Made by a program: the position numbers and the translations under genes | Assembly (NCBI GenBank): GCA_023213395.1 | Contig: CM041465.1 | Coordinates: 236,475,741-236,539,740 of the forward strand | Length of the DNA: 64,000 nucleotides | Source: Cycas panzhihuaensis | Taxonomy: Eukaryota; Cycadophyta | Direction of reading: 5' to 3' | Notes under the pieces: generated by a model | The model's database searches: none | Told to the model about the DNA's origin: nothing | What the model saw: only the letters and a program-made list of their open reading frames with translations | Shown: piece after piece, positions 1 through 11,140 of the stretch | How positions within the stretch are numbered: position 1 is the first letter of the stretch | How the letters are laid out: the number at the start of each line of letters is the position of its first letter

Positions 1-898
1 GACATTTTCGCCTTGGAACCTGTTCCATGGCGATGTTAAGGTTACGACGGTAGTTAGAAGACTCCTCCAGGATCTGTCTCGATACCTTTTACTCTCGAGG
101 ATAAGACTGTCATTACTAACATTGTTGTCCTCGATGTTGACATTGATTACAACCTGCTTCTGGGTCGACCATGGCTTGACCAAATGGGAGCCATGTATTC
201 CACCTGTTAGGGGCAACTTAAATTTGTCCATAATGGACAAATGAAAGTTATCTCCCATGAACGACCGCTTGCTAAACAAACCAGACCTTCTACTCAGGCG
301 AGCCATGGCCATACGAAGGGAAGTAAATGCCCTTCCAATCTTGCCTCGGCCTGCTCTATCGGAATCCCCGATCCCTCTTGCCATGAAGAAGATCCCACAT
401 CTTCTTCCCATGATTTAATGTATTTCACCTCCATTGGCATCAGAAGCTATGGGTACCTCGCCATGTTTAATGACAATGGGTCCCATAGTGAGGATGAGGA
501 CCTTCCTCACCCGGTTTCTTTCCTTTGCGCTGGTGGAGGGTACTCTTCTCGTTCTAGGTCTCCGCCTAGGACTCATTTTGTTGTAGAGCCTGATCACTCT
601 CCCATGTCACACACCATTGCTAGTGTGGACCAGCAGAATCCTAGTTCTCCCTTTCTACCACCTTCCGCAGGTGATGGCATTGAGAGCTTCCCTCTTACTT
701 TTTACGAGGGATCTCTTCTTGACTCTCCCTTAGAGTCCCCTAGGGATGTTGGGCAACTTACGAGGCATACCGATCCTATCGCTCCCATGCCATCCCACAC
801 CTTATCCATTCAAAGTTAGGTCATCCATGGGGTGGACTACTTTGAAGATGATGAGGCTTTGCTGGAGCACTTAGCGGGCTCCACGCCTAATTTAAGAT
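1..898 (+). pseudogene. Protease 3' end and protease-RT linker of element A
   Basis: The start encodes the end of a retropepsin-like domain: the frame near 130-175 reads DYNLLLGRPWLDQMGA, which matches the LLG-x-PWL C-terminal signature of plant Ty3/gypsy proteases. A 192-residue open stretch (241-819) follows. It is rich in Ser, Pro and His, has the acidic patch SHSEDEDLPHP, and aligns with the same linker in B, C and D. In-frame stops occur near 35 and 207. At about 898 the homology to the linker of the other copies breaks off and integrase-tail sequence follows. The catalytic Asp of the protease lies outside the window. Non-functional remnant. Confidence 0.8.
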
Positions 899-1542
899 CC
901 ATTTTACACATGATCTTTTGGCGATCCCTTCGCCATGCTCTGAAATGAGCCTAAACTACTATTTTGAATTATTCCCATTTCTCCCAACCACGGGTTAAAT
1001 GGAAATTCAAGGTGTCTTCTGCATCTCTTCTGGTTCCTCCCACAGAACCCGTGTTCCCGTATCCTCTCGGGAACCTTTCGTCTTCCTACTTGGGCATCCC
1101 CCAGCTAAGATGATGCTTTGGAGTACCATTACTCCTCTCTCCTGCCTGCTGTTTCTTTCACATATTCTACTATGCTCCTCCATGGACGTGCATGTCACTC
1201 TATTTCTAACCTCACACCTCTCTATCACCTCTACTTATGGTGGATGCGTGTGCTCCTGTTAGACATATAGCTATATATGGAAGGAAATATATGCATCTTA
1301 CAACAAAACATTTATAACATGCAAAGCAAAGCATACATGCTATCTACCACATGATATACACAGCATCTCATATCAAAATGGGGTTTCAACTATCCTGTAT
1401 ATATATACATCCAAAAATCATATGTTACACCATACATATGGGAAGCCGGTATCCTTGCAGGGGGGATACAATCATATGAGCCTATATATGACCCCCTGGA
1501 GGCCGGTGCTTTCTCGTTAAAATCAAATGTATATCTCCTACA
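899..1542 (+). other. Post-integrase spacer of element A
   Basis: This aligns with the stretch after the integrase stop in C (25141-25844) and G (62045-62634, reversed). It contains the conserved string TTGGGCATCCCCCA at 1090-1103. The rest, 1262-1542, is AT-rich non-coding DNA lying beyond the stop codon of the antisense PMD gene. I see no credible gene here; the short open frames are not kept in the other copies. Confidence 0.7.
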
Positions 1543-3387
1543 CTAATGTTGCCCCGCTCCTGGGGTTCCATCTCCTGGTCTGTGTGATCCCTCTCCTGGG
1601 GACCACATCCCTCTGAGGCTCCTTGTGGGCCTTTGTGAGCTACTTGCCTCGCTCCCCTCGTCGCGTGGCCGTCTCAGGGTCATAGCTGCTGTATGGGTGT
1701 ATGTCCTACTCCTGCTCGACCTCGATGCCACCTGGTCTACAAGCTGATCGTATTTGGCCTGGATACGATCCCTCTCCCTCTCTACTCCTTGGAGACGCTC
1801 TTCTAGTACTGCTATTCAGACCATGCTCCCCGTGTCTCCACCTGCTTCGCCCTGAGCCTCTAGAGCCTAGACCCGTCTATACAGTGCGTCTCACTCGCCC
1901 TTGTCCTCTGTCAAGCTCTCGCTGCATATGTCCCTTGAATGCCATATGCTCTTGGGACTCTATAGCCCAGATGTCTCTCGCCCTTTCCAATGGGGCGAAT
2001 GCCTCCATGTGAGCACTTACCGACCTAAGTGCATCCTCCGCTAGGATGGGTAGTTATCCCTATGCGTATACCTGAGGGAACATCTCGCTCACCATGGCCT
2101 CTACGAGCCTCCTAACCTCTGCAGTACCTACTAATGCAACATGCTATGTGTCAGTGAATATCCCACTGCATACTATGATCAAAATAAAATCAAGCATCTA
2201 CCCAGTTGTCAAATGACTAAGGAAATGGTTAGGTCTCACCTGCCATGGCCGCCAGCTCCTCTACTTGGGTGACATCCTCTCGTCCTGACTCTCTGCCAGT
2301 TACGGGTACCTCATCCTCGGTTACCTCCTCTGCCTCAGTCTCTCTCCTCATAGGGACCGGCTCAACTCTGGCCTCTCTGGATCTCCTCACGATTTGTAGC
2401 CTGCGGGCCCTAGTCATCGGCCCCCTGCTCTCTTGAGCTGCCCTTGATGGGCCTGCCTCTCCTCTGGTAGCCCTGGATGACCCTGCTTCTCCTATCGACC
2501 CCGATGGACCTGCCTGCCTCATAGGTCATGATGGGCTAGCCCTATCTCCTCTATCGGCATCATCATGGTCATCGTTATCATTGATGGGCACTCCTACTCT
2601 GCGTGCCTCATTGTCGCTCTCCCACCTCACCGTCCTGTATGGATCTGCTATGTAGTCTGTCATGGTGAGGAGGTCCAGCGACATCGCCTCTACAGGTCAC
2701 TGAACATGGGCATGGTGCTCCGTCCCCCTAAGTTGAGTCTGCCATCTATGGACCATCGGGGCTGACTCTACTATAGGATGTGGTCCCCCCGCTGTTGCCA
2801 CTATCATGAAGTGGTCGAAGAAGCAGCACTGCAGTAGCGTGCTATATGATAGTCCCCCTCTGTTGGTCGTCCAGAAGGTGTCTAGCTACGCGATGAGGTT
2901 CGCCACTACCAAGGTGGTCCAATCCATCCTCTCGCCAGCCTCATAGCAGTGCACTGCATCTATCCAGCCTCTTAGTATCTCCCTATAGTTTTGTTTCTAG
3001 GAAATCCAGAATAGAATGCACAATATGATCAATTTCTTCACCCGAGGAATCTGTGGCATTAGCATAGTCTGGAGGGGAACTCCCCTTCGCTCCCACCTGT
3101 CAACCCTTGTGAAGAATAGGGCTACCTCTCTGTGTGCTGCCTCAGTGCTAGGCAATGCTCCCAATCTCATCGGCCTCCCTATCGCCGGTACCCCCAGAAT
3201 TCGCCAGATGTCTCCTAGTGTAATTGTCACATCACCTACCTGAGGCAAGTGGAAAATGTGCCTCTGTTGATCCCAATGTGACACGATGTCTACTAGCAAT
3301 CTTTGGTCTAATACAAACTGAGGTGTCTTCATAGCCTTGTATAGGCCACACCTCTGTAAGGTCATCTTGTCCTCCCGGGACAACTAC

Positions 3388-3873
3388 CTACCATCACCAA
3401 AAGTTAATCAAAGTTAGCCTCCTAACAATCCCCTATGTTCCTAGCTATCTCTTAGCTTTCTCTGTCTGAGATTTGGGGCTTTATAGCCCCCCATCTTCTT
3501 TTTTCTAATTTTCTACCTTCGTACCGCACTAAACTTAGCGATATCACTAAGTTTAGCACGAGTCCCGCGGCTATTAGTAGGCCCCGCAGTGATGATCATG
3601 GGACCACGATCTTCGATGCGATATGAACAGTAACCCCCCTAAAAAGAGGGGTTTCTACCCTAAAAATAAAAATAAAAATTCTTGTCGTAGACCCTATGGG
3701 GTCCACCGAGACCAGGGCTCCCTAATGCCCAGGTCCCACCTCTTTTTTGGTCGAATTCAGACTCTGAGAGGCATCCAATTGCCCATAAGGGGCATAAAAA
3801 CTGCATTAAAAACTACAAAACAACAATTAACTTCAAACTTTGAAATGGGGAAGGTTTTGGGAGATCCACTCAC
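3388..3873 (-). other. Intron 1 of the antisense PMD gene, element A
   Basis: On the minus strand it starts GTGAGTGGATC after GATCTA and ends GGTGATGGTAG. The same donor is present in C and G (mutated to ATGAGT in D), and the acceptor is at the matching place in all four copies. It contains the palindrome with arms 3529-3538 and 3547-3556. Confidence 0.65.
3529..3556. repeat. Inverted repeat CTAAACTTAG / CTAAGTTTAG in intron 1, element A
   Basis: Perfect 10-bp arms (3529-3538 and 3547-3556) around an 8-base loop. Related TAAACTT/AAGTTTA palindromes occur at the matching place in C, D and G and in the LTRs of the family. Confidence 0.85.
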
Positions 3874-4055
3874 TAGATCTAGCCTGGCCGTCGCCATCTC
3901 GTCTCGTTGGTCCCCCTGGCTCTCGCTGTGCTCCGATCTGATGATTAGAGCATCCCCCGCATGCCTCTGAAGTTGGGCGGCACTCCACTGTGTAAGGAAA
4001 TGGCTATGATTTCTCACGAGAGCCAGTGAAAATGAACCTGTTTTCTGTTGAATTT

Positions 4056-4066
4056 CCTTATATAGG
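4056..4066 (-). promoter_or_regulatory. Candidate TATA box of the antisense PMD transcript, element A
   Basis: The minus strand reads CCTATATAAGG about 160 bases upstream of the exon 1 ATG at 3897. The same box is in C, D and G. Inference from position and conservation; no transcript data. Confidence 0.55.
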
Positions 4067-4590
4067 GGGAGGTCCCGATGGGCACTTCCTCCATTTTCGA
4101 CCTCACAACAGCCATTGGGACCATCCTGTTTCTCTGATCACCTTTGCCTTCTGGCCCTATCGCCCATTGTGCTCTATTGACGTCCTTTTTGCCTTCTCTT
4201 GTAAAGGCATTTATGGCGCCCCATTATTGCACCTTTTCTATGGCCCTTTTGTCTCGTTTTACATGCCACTCACGTGCATGCCTGAGTTTATACTCATTTG
4301 GCTCATTTCACTGCCCTGGACTCATTTTTGCAGCTCTTTTTTGCTCCTGAGGTCCCCCAAGGGAATACTCCCTTGTCTGGGGGCCTGTTTTGCTTTCCAA
4401 AGCAACCTTTGGTGCTCTAGGGCATCTTTTCTCCCCCCGCTCTCAGATGGTGGTCAGACTGCTTGCTCCCGTCCTTGGGTAACCTCATTGCTAGGTCCTC
4501 CTACCCTTCATAGCCGCTTATTACCTATTTTTTCGAGTATCCCTTTCATTTCGTCACTCTTTACTTACTACTAAGATTTACTGTTCGCTC

Positions 4591-5013
4591 ATGTCCCTTT
4601 ACATCTTTACCGACGGCGGAAGCCATGGTAACCCTGGACCTTCTGTAGCTACATGGATCCTTGACAGCCCTTCCAGACATAATTTCATGTGTTTTGGGAT
4701 CTTCCTTCCTGAGGCAACCAATAACAAAGCCAAGTACATGACCGTTATTGAAGCCCTTACCGATGCTCTCTATTTCCATCATGGGCCTATCGTGTTGCTC
4801 TCTGATTCTCAGGTTGTGGTGTCCCATCTCACCTAGGTTTACCAAGTGCGATGCCCTCACCTGAGAGCCCTCGCTTCAACCGCCAGGTCTCTCCTGGCTC
4901 ACTTTTCATCAGTGGATATCTAGCACATCCCTCGGGACCTGAATGCTGAGGTAGACAGCCTCGTCTGCCTCATCCTTGAGCGTCACCTCCCTCTCCTTGG
5001 CAACTGCCTTTGA
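4591..5013 (+). pseudogene. Additional (archaeal-like) RNase H, aRNH, element A
   Basis: A 423-bp frame beginning MSLYIFTDGGSHGNPGPS. The RNase HI fold is marked by FTDGG (first Asp), ATNNKAKY (normally ATNNEAEY with the catalytic Glu; here changed to Lys/Ala-Lys), LLSDSQVVV (third acidic residue) and NAEVDSL near the C-terminus (last Asp). The GNPG and ATNN motifs are typical of the extra RNase H carried by Tat-lineage plant Ty3/gypsy elements, distinct from the RNase H fused to RT. Two in-frame stops lie after SHLT and VDI. Exactly the same 423-bp length, ending at TGA, is found in C and D. It would degrade RNA in RNA-DNA hybrids during reverse transcription. Decayed copy. Confidence 0.85.
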
Positions 5014-5270
5014 GGCTTGTCTGGCTAGCCCATGCCTGAGTCTCTAGTCGCTTTTAGTTCGATGTGCTTATTCAGTTTGCTGGATACTCTCCTATCACTC
5101 ATTACACTTTGGCAATGGGGGGCATCCCTTTCATCTGCCCTATTTACTTGCAGGTTGATGTTTAGATGACGCGTAGGCAGCCCCTATGTTGTCCTCGTCT
5201 CTGTCTCCCTTATCCATGCATTTCGCCATGACACTCGCTGACACCCTTGGTCCATATGTTGTTCATGATT

Positions 5271-5343
<73 letters not shown>

Positions 5344-5413
5344 TGTGCTACTGATGTTTGTAATTGTCAGCATTCGCCATCACATCACGCTTCCAAGCGG
5401 TGAGGCTCTACTG
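5014..5413 (+). other. Spacer between aRNH and purine tract, element A
   Basis: No gene seen. It aligns with the same spacer in C, D and G and contains a long (TA)n tract. The open frame over this tract is an artefact of the repeat. Confidence 0.7.
5274..5340. repeat. (TA)n microsatellite
   Basis: About 33 TA units. A (TA)n tract of different length occupies the same place in C (32319-32334), D (36014-36050) and G (58294-58311). Confidence 0.97.
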
Positions 5414-5425
5414 CCAAGGGGGCAG
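5414..5425 (+). promoter_or_regulatory. Polypurine tract, element A
   Basis: CCAAGGGGGCAG immediately before the 3' LTR TG. The same string, reversed, precedes the LTR in D; G has a close variant. This is the expected primer for plus-strand DNA synthesis. Confidence 0.7.
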
Positions 5426-8020
5426 TGTTTCCCAGCTACTAGGAATGGACTCGAGATGCATCGACTCAGGTAAGCTTAGGTATACATTCTCACTTCTCCA
5501 TGCTCTTGTTTGAATGAGGTTGTTTAGCGTAGACTACTTGACATATGCTTGCCTGCCTGCATTGCTTCTTTGCCTGAGCATAGTGCATATGCTTACAGCA
5601 CATTCTCAGCCTATGATGACTCATAATGGGGGCATTCCTCAGTGAATGTTACACCTCATATGGTGTATAGCCACCCACTTCATCTCCACGACCTCCCAGG
5701 ATGCTTCAGCCAATCATGTTTGCCCATGTTACGACATTTTGCTCATGTTGTAGTCCTCTCCAAGTCTGATTAATTCCTTGGTTGAGACCTATTTTGTTGT
5801 TTTGGCTACTTGCCCATCACCAGGGTATTCCCCCCAGTTGTTCTAGCCTTAATTTACTCTTAATTTTAACTCCAATGCCTTATTCATGCTTGTTTTTATT
5901 TATTTTTTACTTTTAGTTTGGCATTGTTGTAAACTTAATGGTACTGCAATCTTTGCTGCGGTACTGCCAAGTTTATCACGGGGCGACTGTTTAAAGTTTA
6001 AAAAAGAGAACCATGCAATAGTTTCCACTTTTTTTGCGGAACTGCCGCGTGGTGCCTGTTCATTTGTGTCGCCCTGACATCCCCAATGTTCACCTACAGT
6101 GAACAGGGGATAAAGCAAGTTTTCCTTTTCATTTTGAAGATCTTTTATTCATTTTTACATCTACTTACTCATGTTTATAGAATTTTACATAAAATCCTCA
6201 TAGAAACCTACTGCAAGAAGGGACACACTACTGCAGGCTTGATTCTAGGGACCATTGCTGCCCCTACAGCTCACAAATAGCAGGCTTTACATCTACTTAT
6301 AGGTTACCAAGGCTTCAAGGAGGATCACCATCAAAACCTCCCCAAAAGACAAGCTACCAAAGCCCCAAACTTATAGGAACATCTTCACACTTCTCTCCTT
6401 TCCAAAACTTGCCACTATAATCTACTGAATGCTGGTTATCTCTGCTATTTTTTTCAACAAATCCATACTTGGTTCCTTCACAACAAGGTACCTCTTACAT
6501 TTACTTTGTAATTTGTATTTTTTCTTTATGTTTTTATGGATAAACCTTTAGTTTGTAGACCTTTTTATTACTGTACATATTTAGCATTACTTTCTTGTCT
6601 TTTGGCATAATATTGCTTCTTCCAACCATCCCAACAAACCTATTCTTAGGTGGTTGTTGCAAAGGGGTAATATAAAGAGAATTTGAGGGAGGAAGGTGGG
6701 GTCATCCCCTCACATCCTTCTCCCCAAGGGTTCTGTCCCTTATTCTCTTTCCCTTTACCTTTAGTGCCTTCTTAGGAATCAGGTTAGGGGGTTTGGGAAC
6801 CCAGTTTCGGAGCTAAACTAGCGTTGGCAACCCATTGCCACGCTGGTTCCACATTTTTGTCCATTGGTTTTGGCCATCGTATAAGCCCCGAAACTGTTTC
6901 TTGCTAGTTGATAGCTTGCTACTCACCCCATCTAACGATTTGTTGTTCATAGCATCTCATTCTTTGGGTGTTGGCATATCTTTCAATTACCCTCTTCTTT
7001 CTCATTATTCCCTGCCCCATGTCCTTGCTATGAGTTTGTTTCCTTTCTCGAGAATGAGTGGAGATTCCTTGTGGGTGAGTTAGCCATTCTGAGGCTATAC
7101 TCTTCATTTTTTGGTGTCATTTGCAGTAACTGTTTGCGGTTGTTATGTTGCATGTTGTTTCATTAAATGATAATACATATATGCTTAGCTTAGTTTGATT
7201 TAGTTTCATCTAAGTTTAGTACATATACTCGATCTATTTTGTGATCCCTCTTCTGAGAGGGAGGTACTCGTCTAGTTTACTTGTAGGATCTCGCATCAAT
7301 GGAGTCGTGCGTGGAACAAAACCCATTGCAGGTTAGTTCTACATTTAGTGCTTTTTGTCATTTTCTGTTGTTTGCTTTTCCATTTTACTTTCACATGCAT
7401 AAGGGGAGGTAAGCTAGCTCCTCTTTGGTTACTTCCAGCAACCATTGCTGACAAACATCGCATGCGCGACAAGTGGAGCAAGAAGCAAAGAGATGGGAAG
7501 CACTCCATTTAGATGCCAGGTCCAGGTATTTTCCTTATCCCTGTGTACCTTCTTTATGATGTTGTCTTTTATGCACATGTTTGCGTAGTTAGAAACATAT
7601 AAGGAATTGAAAGCAGAAAGAAATATATCTTTGCTTTACATTTCTGTTATCTAGCAGTTATTCTAGTATGTTTAGATAGTTTACTTAGTGTTAGAACTAC
7701 CCATACTTTACCTCTTTTACTAGCCTACACCTAGACACCACACTTTACCAACATTCCCCATTTTCATGTTGCCTTCTCACTTCCTTGAGAAGACGCAACA
7801 TGCCAGGTTCTCTCCTCCTCTTCCCGCCCATCCGAAGGGTAGGAGGGCCTTGCTTTGTGTGGCTACCTAGAAGCAACTAAGCACGTCTATAGTTCTGAAT
7901 CCGTGCTCCAGTGCACGGACATGCTACAAGGTGAAGTCCTTGCTGTTTAGCCTAGCTTAGCTTTGCATAATCCATTCCTTTTACTAAACATAGGGATACC
8001 ACCCCGCAGCAAGCGTTTCA
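5426..8020 (+). repeat. 3' LTR of element A (2595 bp)
   Basis: It starts TGTTTCCCAGCTACTAGGAATGG and ends GCAAGCGTTTCA. The start aligns with every other LTR in the window. The end matches solo LTR E (AGAGCGTTTCA) and differs from C, D and G, which end near GCATCCA, so A and E form one subfamily. A TAAACTT...AAGTTTA palindrome lies at about 5929-5987 in the presumed U3. It contains no gene. Confidence 0.88.
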
Positions 8021-8025
8021 AAGGT
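8021..8025. repeat. Predicted target-site duplication AAGGT of element A (right copy)
   Basis: These are the five bases after A's LTR end, inside B's RNase H sequence. The partner copy must lie left of the window, so this is a prediction. Confidence 0.4.
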
Positions 8026-9290
8026 CAAATTCTTGAAGGAGGATGGCACACTTGCCAGTCATCCATATCAGGTCAAATCAAGTAAGCAAGTATCTTAGGG
8101 GATCATATTGGACGATCACTTGAGTAGTGTTCCTGAGCGAGTAGTGTCTAAACTTTTTGGTAGCATGTACCAAGGAGAGACACTCTTTCTCAGAAAGGGA
8201 GTAGTTAAGTTTAGTAGCCACGAGGGTGGGACTGATGAAGTAAATGACCCTTTCAGCTCCTAAGTCATCCTCCTAAGCTAACATGGTGCCCAAGGACTCA
8301 TTAGTAGCTGAAGTGTAGAGAATGATCAGTCTATTAAAGAGAGAGGGCATCAGCATTAAAATGGAAGCAAGGTCTTCGCTGAGTTCTTCGAAGACTTGCT
8401 GGGCCTTTGAAGACCAAATGATTGGGGCCCCTTTCTTTAATAGGTTGATAAGGGGTTGGTGTTTATGGTCAAATTTGCTAGGAAATGCCTAAGAAATCCA
8501 AGCCTACCTAAGAATGACTTGATCTGTCATTGGGTTTTAGGAGGCGAAACATGTCAAGGATGGCCTTGACTTTGTTGGGGTTAATTTGGATTCCTTATTT
8601 TGAGATAAAGAAACCAAGGAGTTTGCCAGCTGTTACAGCAAACACGTATTTAAGAGGGTTGAGGCTTACATGGTATTTATGACATCGTGTGAAGATGGCT
8701 TACAAATCAGAGGGATGGTGGACCCTAATACGTGAGAGACCCATCATATCACCCATAAAAACCTTTAAGGATTTATTGATAAGGTCATGGAATATGAATT
8801 ACATCGCCCTTTGGTAGGTGACGCTTGCATTCTTCAGCCCAAAGGGCATTGCCTTATAGGTGAAGGTGCCCCAAGGGGTAGTGAAGGCCATCTTATAATA
8901 GTCTTTGGGAAAAATCTAGATTTGGTTGTAGCTTGAGAAGCCATACATTAAGGGCATGACTTCAAAACCAGTAGTTTGATCAATGAGGGGAAGTGGGAAG
9001 TTGTCCTTAGGACATGCATTGTTGATGTCTCAGAAATTGATGCATATCCTAATTGTCCTATTCTTTTTGTCAATGGGGATAATATTAGACACCCACTTGG
9101 GGTAGTCGATAGAAGTGATTAACCTCATACTTAGGAGTTTTCAACTTCCATCTTGACGATAACTAAAAGCTTGGGATGAAGAGGGCATTATTTTTTACGC
9201 ATGAGGTAAGCACCTAGAATGGTGGTAAAATTGTTGGTAACGATCGAAGGGTCTATTCCCTTCATATTGGAATAATCCCATGCAAAGACA
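8021..9290 (-). pseudogene. RT and native RNase H remnant, element B
   Basis: On the minus strand the RT and RNase H segments of the family can be followed through many stops and several frameshifts. Recognisable pieces are QIKSFLGRLGFLRHFLAN (RT-RNase H junction, near 8500), LYTSATNESLGTML and EKECLSLVHATKKF (RNase H, near 8200-8350). The residue aligned with the first catalytic Asp of gypsy RNase H (usual context TDAS) is Ser, as in C and D. The sequence is cut at 8021 in the motif that reads QEFDL in copy C. Non-functional. Confidence 0.75.
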
Positions 9291-10228
9291 TCTCAAAACT
9301 CTTGGAACAAAAGGGTGTACTCCTTCATTTCATTAGGAGAGCATTCCACTCCCACCTTTATGATCTTACCTAGGGCAAGGACTATATCCTTGGTTGCTCC
9401 CATGCACATAGAATTCCCTTCCTTGAAGTGAAGGGGGGCTTGGTCAATAGGAGGGAGAAAAATAGGAGATGGATTTGAGTCGGCAAGAGATGACCCAATA
9501 GCTAAGACCTTTTGGTGACCAAGCCTATGGTGACTAGAAGGGAGATTGGGCATGGAGCCCACTAGATGCTCAAGCAAAGCCTTATCATCCTTAAAGTAAT
9601 CCACCCCATGGATGACCACACCTCAAGAAGATGAGGGGAGAGAGGTAGGAGAAGTGGTGGGACTGTAACGGTCGACCCACCACTCAACATATCCAAGGGA
9701 CTCTTTGGAAGAGTCAGAAAGAGTTCTCCTATTAGGAGCAACATGAGGCTCCCTAACTCCATTACCTATGGGGGGTGACGAAGAGGGGGACACAACAATC
9801 ATCTAATCAGTAGGAGAGATAACATGTGATCCAAGGGAAGAGCTAGTTTCTTCAATAATGGGGGTTTTAGGTTAATACCTGGAACAAAAGAAGTGCCCCT
9901 CACTCATGCTTAGGAGAGATATGGGATGACGAAAGTCCTCATCCTCACCATCAGACTTATCATCCCTAAGCATGGAAAGATACCCATAGCTCTCCACACC
10001 AATGGGGGAAAAGCATATGAGGTTCGAAGAAGGTGATGAAGGACCTTCTTCCAAAGGGGATGGATTAGGGATGTAGATGGAATAAGTAGAAGCATGGGCA
10101 GAAATGTCCTTGCTGCCTTTTACTTGACCATGAACCACTTGACAAGGTTAACAAGGTTGTTTAGTGGGAGGAGGCTCCTAAGAGACAGCCCTCATTCACC
10201 CCTCATGGACGAACTTAATTTGTCTCCA
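9291..10228 (-). pseudogene. Protease-RT linker of element B
   Basis: The open stretch 9619-9293 contains HGVDYFKDDKALLEHLVGS and ALGKIIKVGVECSPNEMKEY. Both align with C (22143-22553), where they lead into RT. The part toward 10228 matches the Ser/Pro-rich linker with its acidic patch (GEDEDFRHP). The function of the linker is unknown. Interrupted by stops. Confidence 0.7.
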
Positions 10229-11140
10229 TCAGGATGAGCACACGGCTCCCATTTGGTCAAGCCATAGGCATCCCAACAAAAGGTTGTAGTCGACGTCAAC
10301 GTTGAGAACTACAATGTTGGTGAGGATAGTCTTGTCCTTGAGAGTGAGAGGGATGAACATCGATCCCAAGGGTGTCTTTTTACTACCATCATAGCCTTTA
10401 CATAGCCATGGAACCGGCTCTAGGGCTAATATGCCAAGCTCTTGCATGATGTGTAAGGGCATGGCATTGACAGAAGAACCATTATCAACAACGGTTCTAT
10501 GTAAAGTGCAGTCAGGGACATCAATAGTTATGGGTGAAGGGGAAATGCCATTGGTATTCCCTTTCACTGGTTGGGGGAAGATCCTTAAGGTTAAAAGAGA
10601 TGATAGGTTCATAACTTGGGGTGACACCCAAGGCATGAATAGATACGCCACCTAATCCCAAGGCTTCCAAAAGGAGCATACATTGTTCGAGGTAGCTCCT
10701 TAAGACATCCCTTATGGGCATTCCTATAGCCATGGTGTAGATCTCATCAACAACAGAGAAAGGCTTCTCCTTCACGGTAGGTTAGGGAAGAGCCCTTTGA
10801 AAGTCGTAATGACTAGGGCACACAGGAATGGCCTTAAAGAGTATAGGGACTTCCAGAAAAGGGATTTCTAGAAGAGGGTCAAGGTGACGTATGGATGAAG
10901 AGGCACCGTTTGCCTCTTTAGCTGCTTGAGACTAGGTTAGGATGTATAATGGTGTGGTCTCAAGCATTTGGATGACCTTCCTTCCTTTATTTCAAGATCA
11001 AGAAGGTGAGGGAGTACAATAGTCGGGAGAACTAGAGGAACAGGATGAATTCCTTGAACACTTCCCCTTAGCTTGTGAAGGGCGAGGGTTTGGGGACCTT
11101 CCTTTGTTTTGGTTACTCTTTTGTTAGTTATTGTGATCAC
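10229..11140 (-). pseudogene. Retropepsin-like protease, element B
   Basis: The frame 10651-10229 has TVVDNGSSVNAMPL, the DNGSS active-site loop (D-T/S-G in most families, here D-N-G), and DYNLLLGCLWLDQMGA, the C-terminal LLG-x-xWL signature. The upstream part includes FSVVDEIYTMAIGMPI (10775-10521) and matches C and D. The enzyme would cleave the gag-pol polyprotein. Frameshifts join the pieces, so it is decayed. Confidence 0.8.

Larger units (their letters stand above)
1543..3897 (-). pseudogene. Antisense plant-mobile-domain (PMD) gene of element A, three exons
   Basis: The gene lies opposite to pol. The model is exon 1 3897-3874 (ATG plus 7 codons), intron 1 3873-3388 (GTGAGT...TAG), exon 2 3387-2240, intron 2 2239-2128 (GTGAGA...TAG), exon 3 2127-1543. 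Exon 2 carries the PMD signature: YxLDQRLLVDIVSHWD-like text, then FHLPQVGDVTITLGDIWRI and LGVPAIGRP. Known PMD proteins (MAIN/MAIL family) share the pattern FHLP-x-GE-x-T-x-TL-x-D...LGLP-x-G. After the domain comes a Gly/Ser/Ala/Pro-rich linker with decapeptide-like repeats and a basic stretch RARRLQIVRRS. Exon 3 reads LVEAMVSEMFPQVYA in frame with exon 2 across the intron. About 60 bp are missing at the start of exon 2, causing a frameshift, and stops are present. Family members act in silencing or gene regulation; the role here is unknown. Confidence 0.75.
1..8020 (+). mobile_element. Element A: Ty3/gypsy (Tat/Ogre-like) retrotransposon, 5' end outside window, internally deleted
   Basis: The order seen is protease end, pol linker, integrase 3' tail, antisense PMD gene, aRNH, purine tract and 3' LTR. 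RT, native RNase H and integrase are missing: the linker reading HGVDYFEDDEALLEHL near 830-880 runs at about position 900 into sequence that lies after the integrase stop in copies C and G. The 3' LTR ends at 8020 and is followed at once by antisense pol sequence of element B, so A is inserted in B's RNase H region. Its 5' LTR and gag lie left of the window. Confidence 0.88.

Noticed and set aside
999-1262. 87-residue Cys-rich frame after the deleted pol of A, with a similar one at 25141-25455
   Set aside because: Lies in the post-integrase spacer; frame and start are not kept in D and G.
4026-4574. Hydrophobic 182-residue frame starting MKMNLFSVEFPYIGGG; partly alignable frames in C, D and G
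   Set aside because: It overlaps the antisense TATA box and leader, is broken in C, D and G, and is not in frame with aRNH in A. Conservation at the DNA level explains it better.
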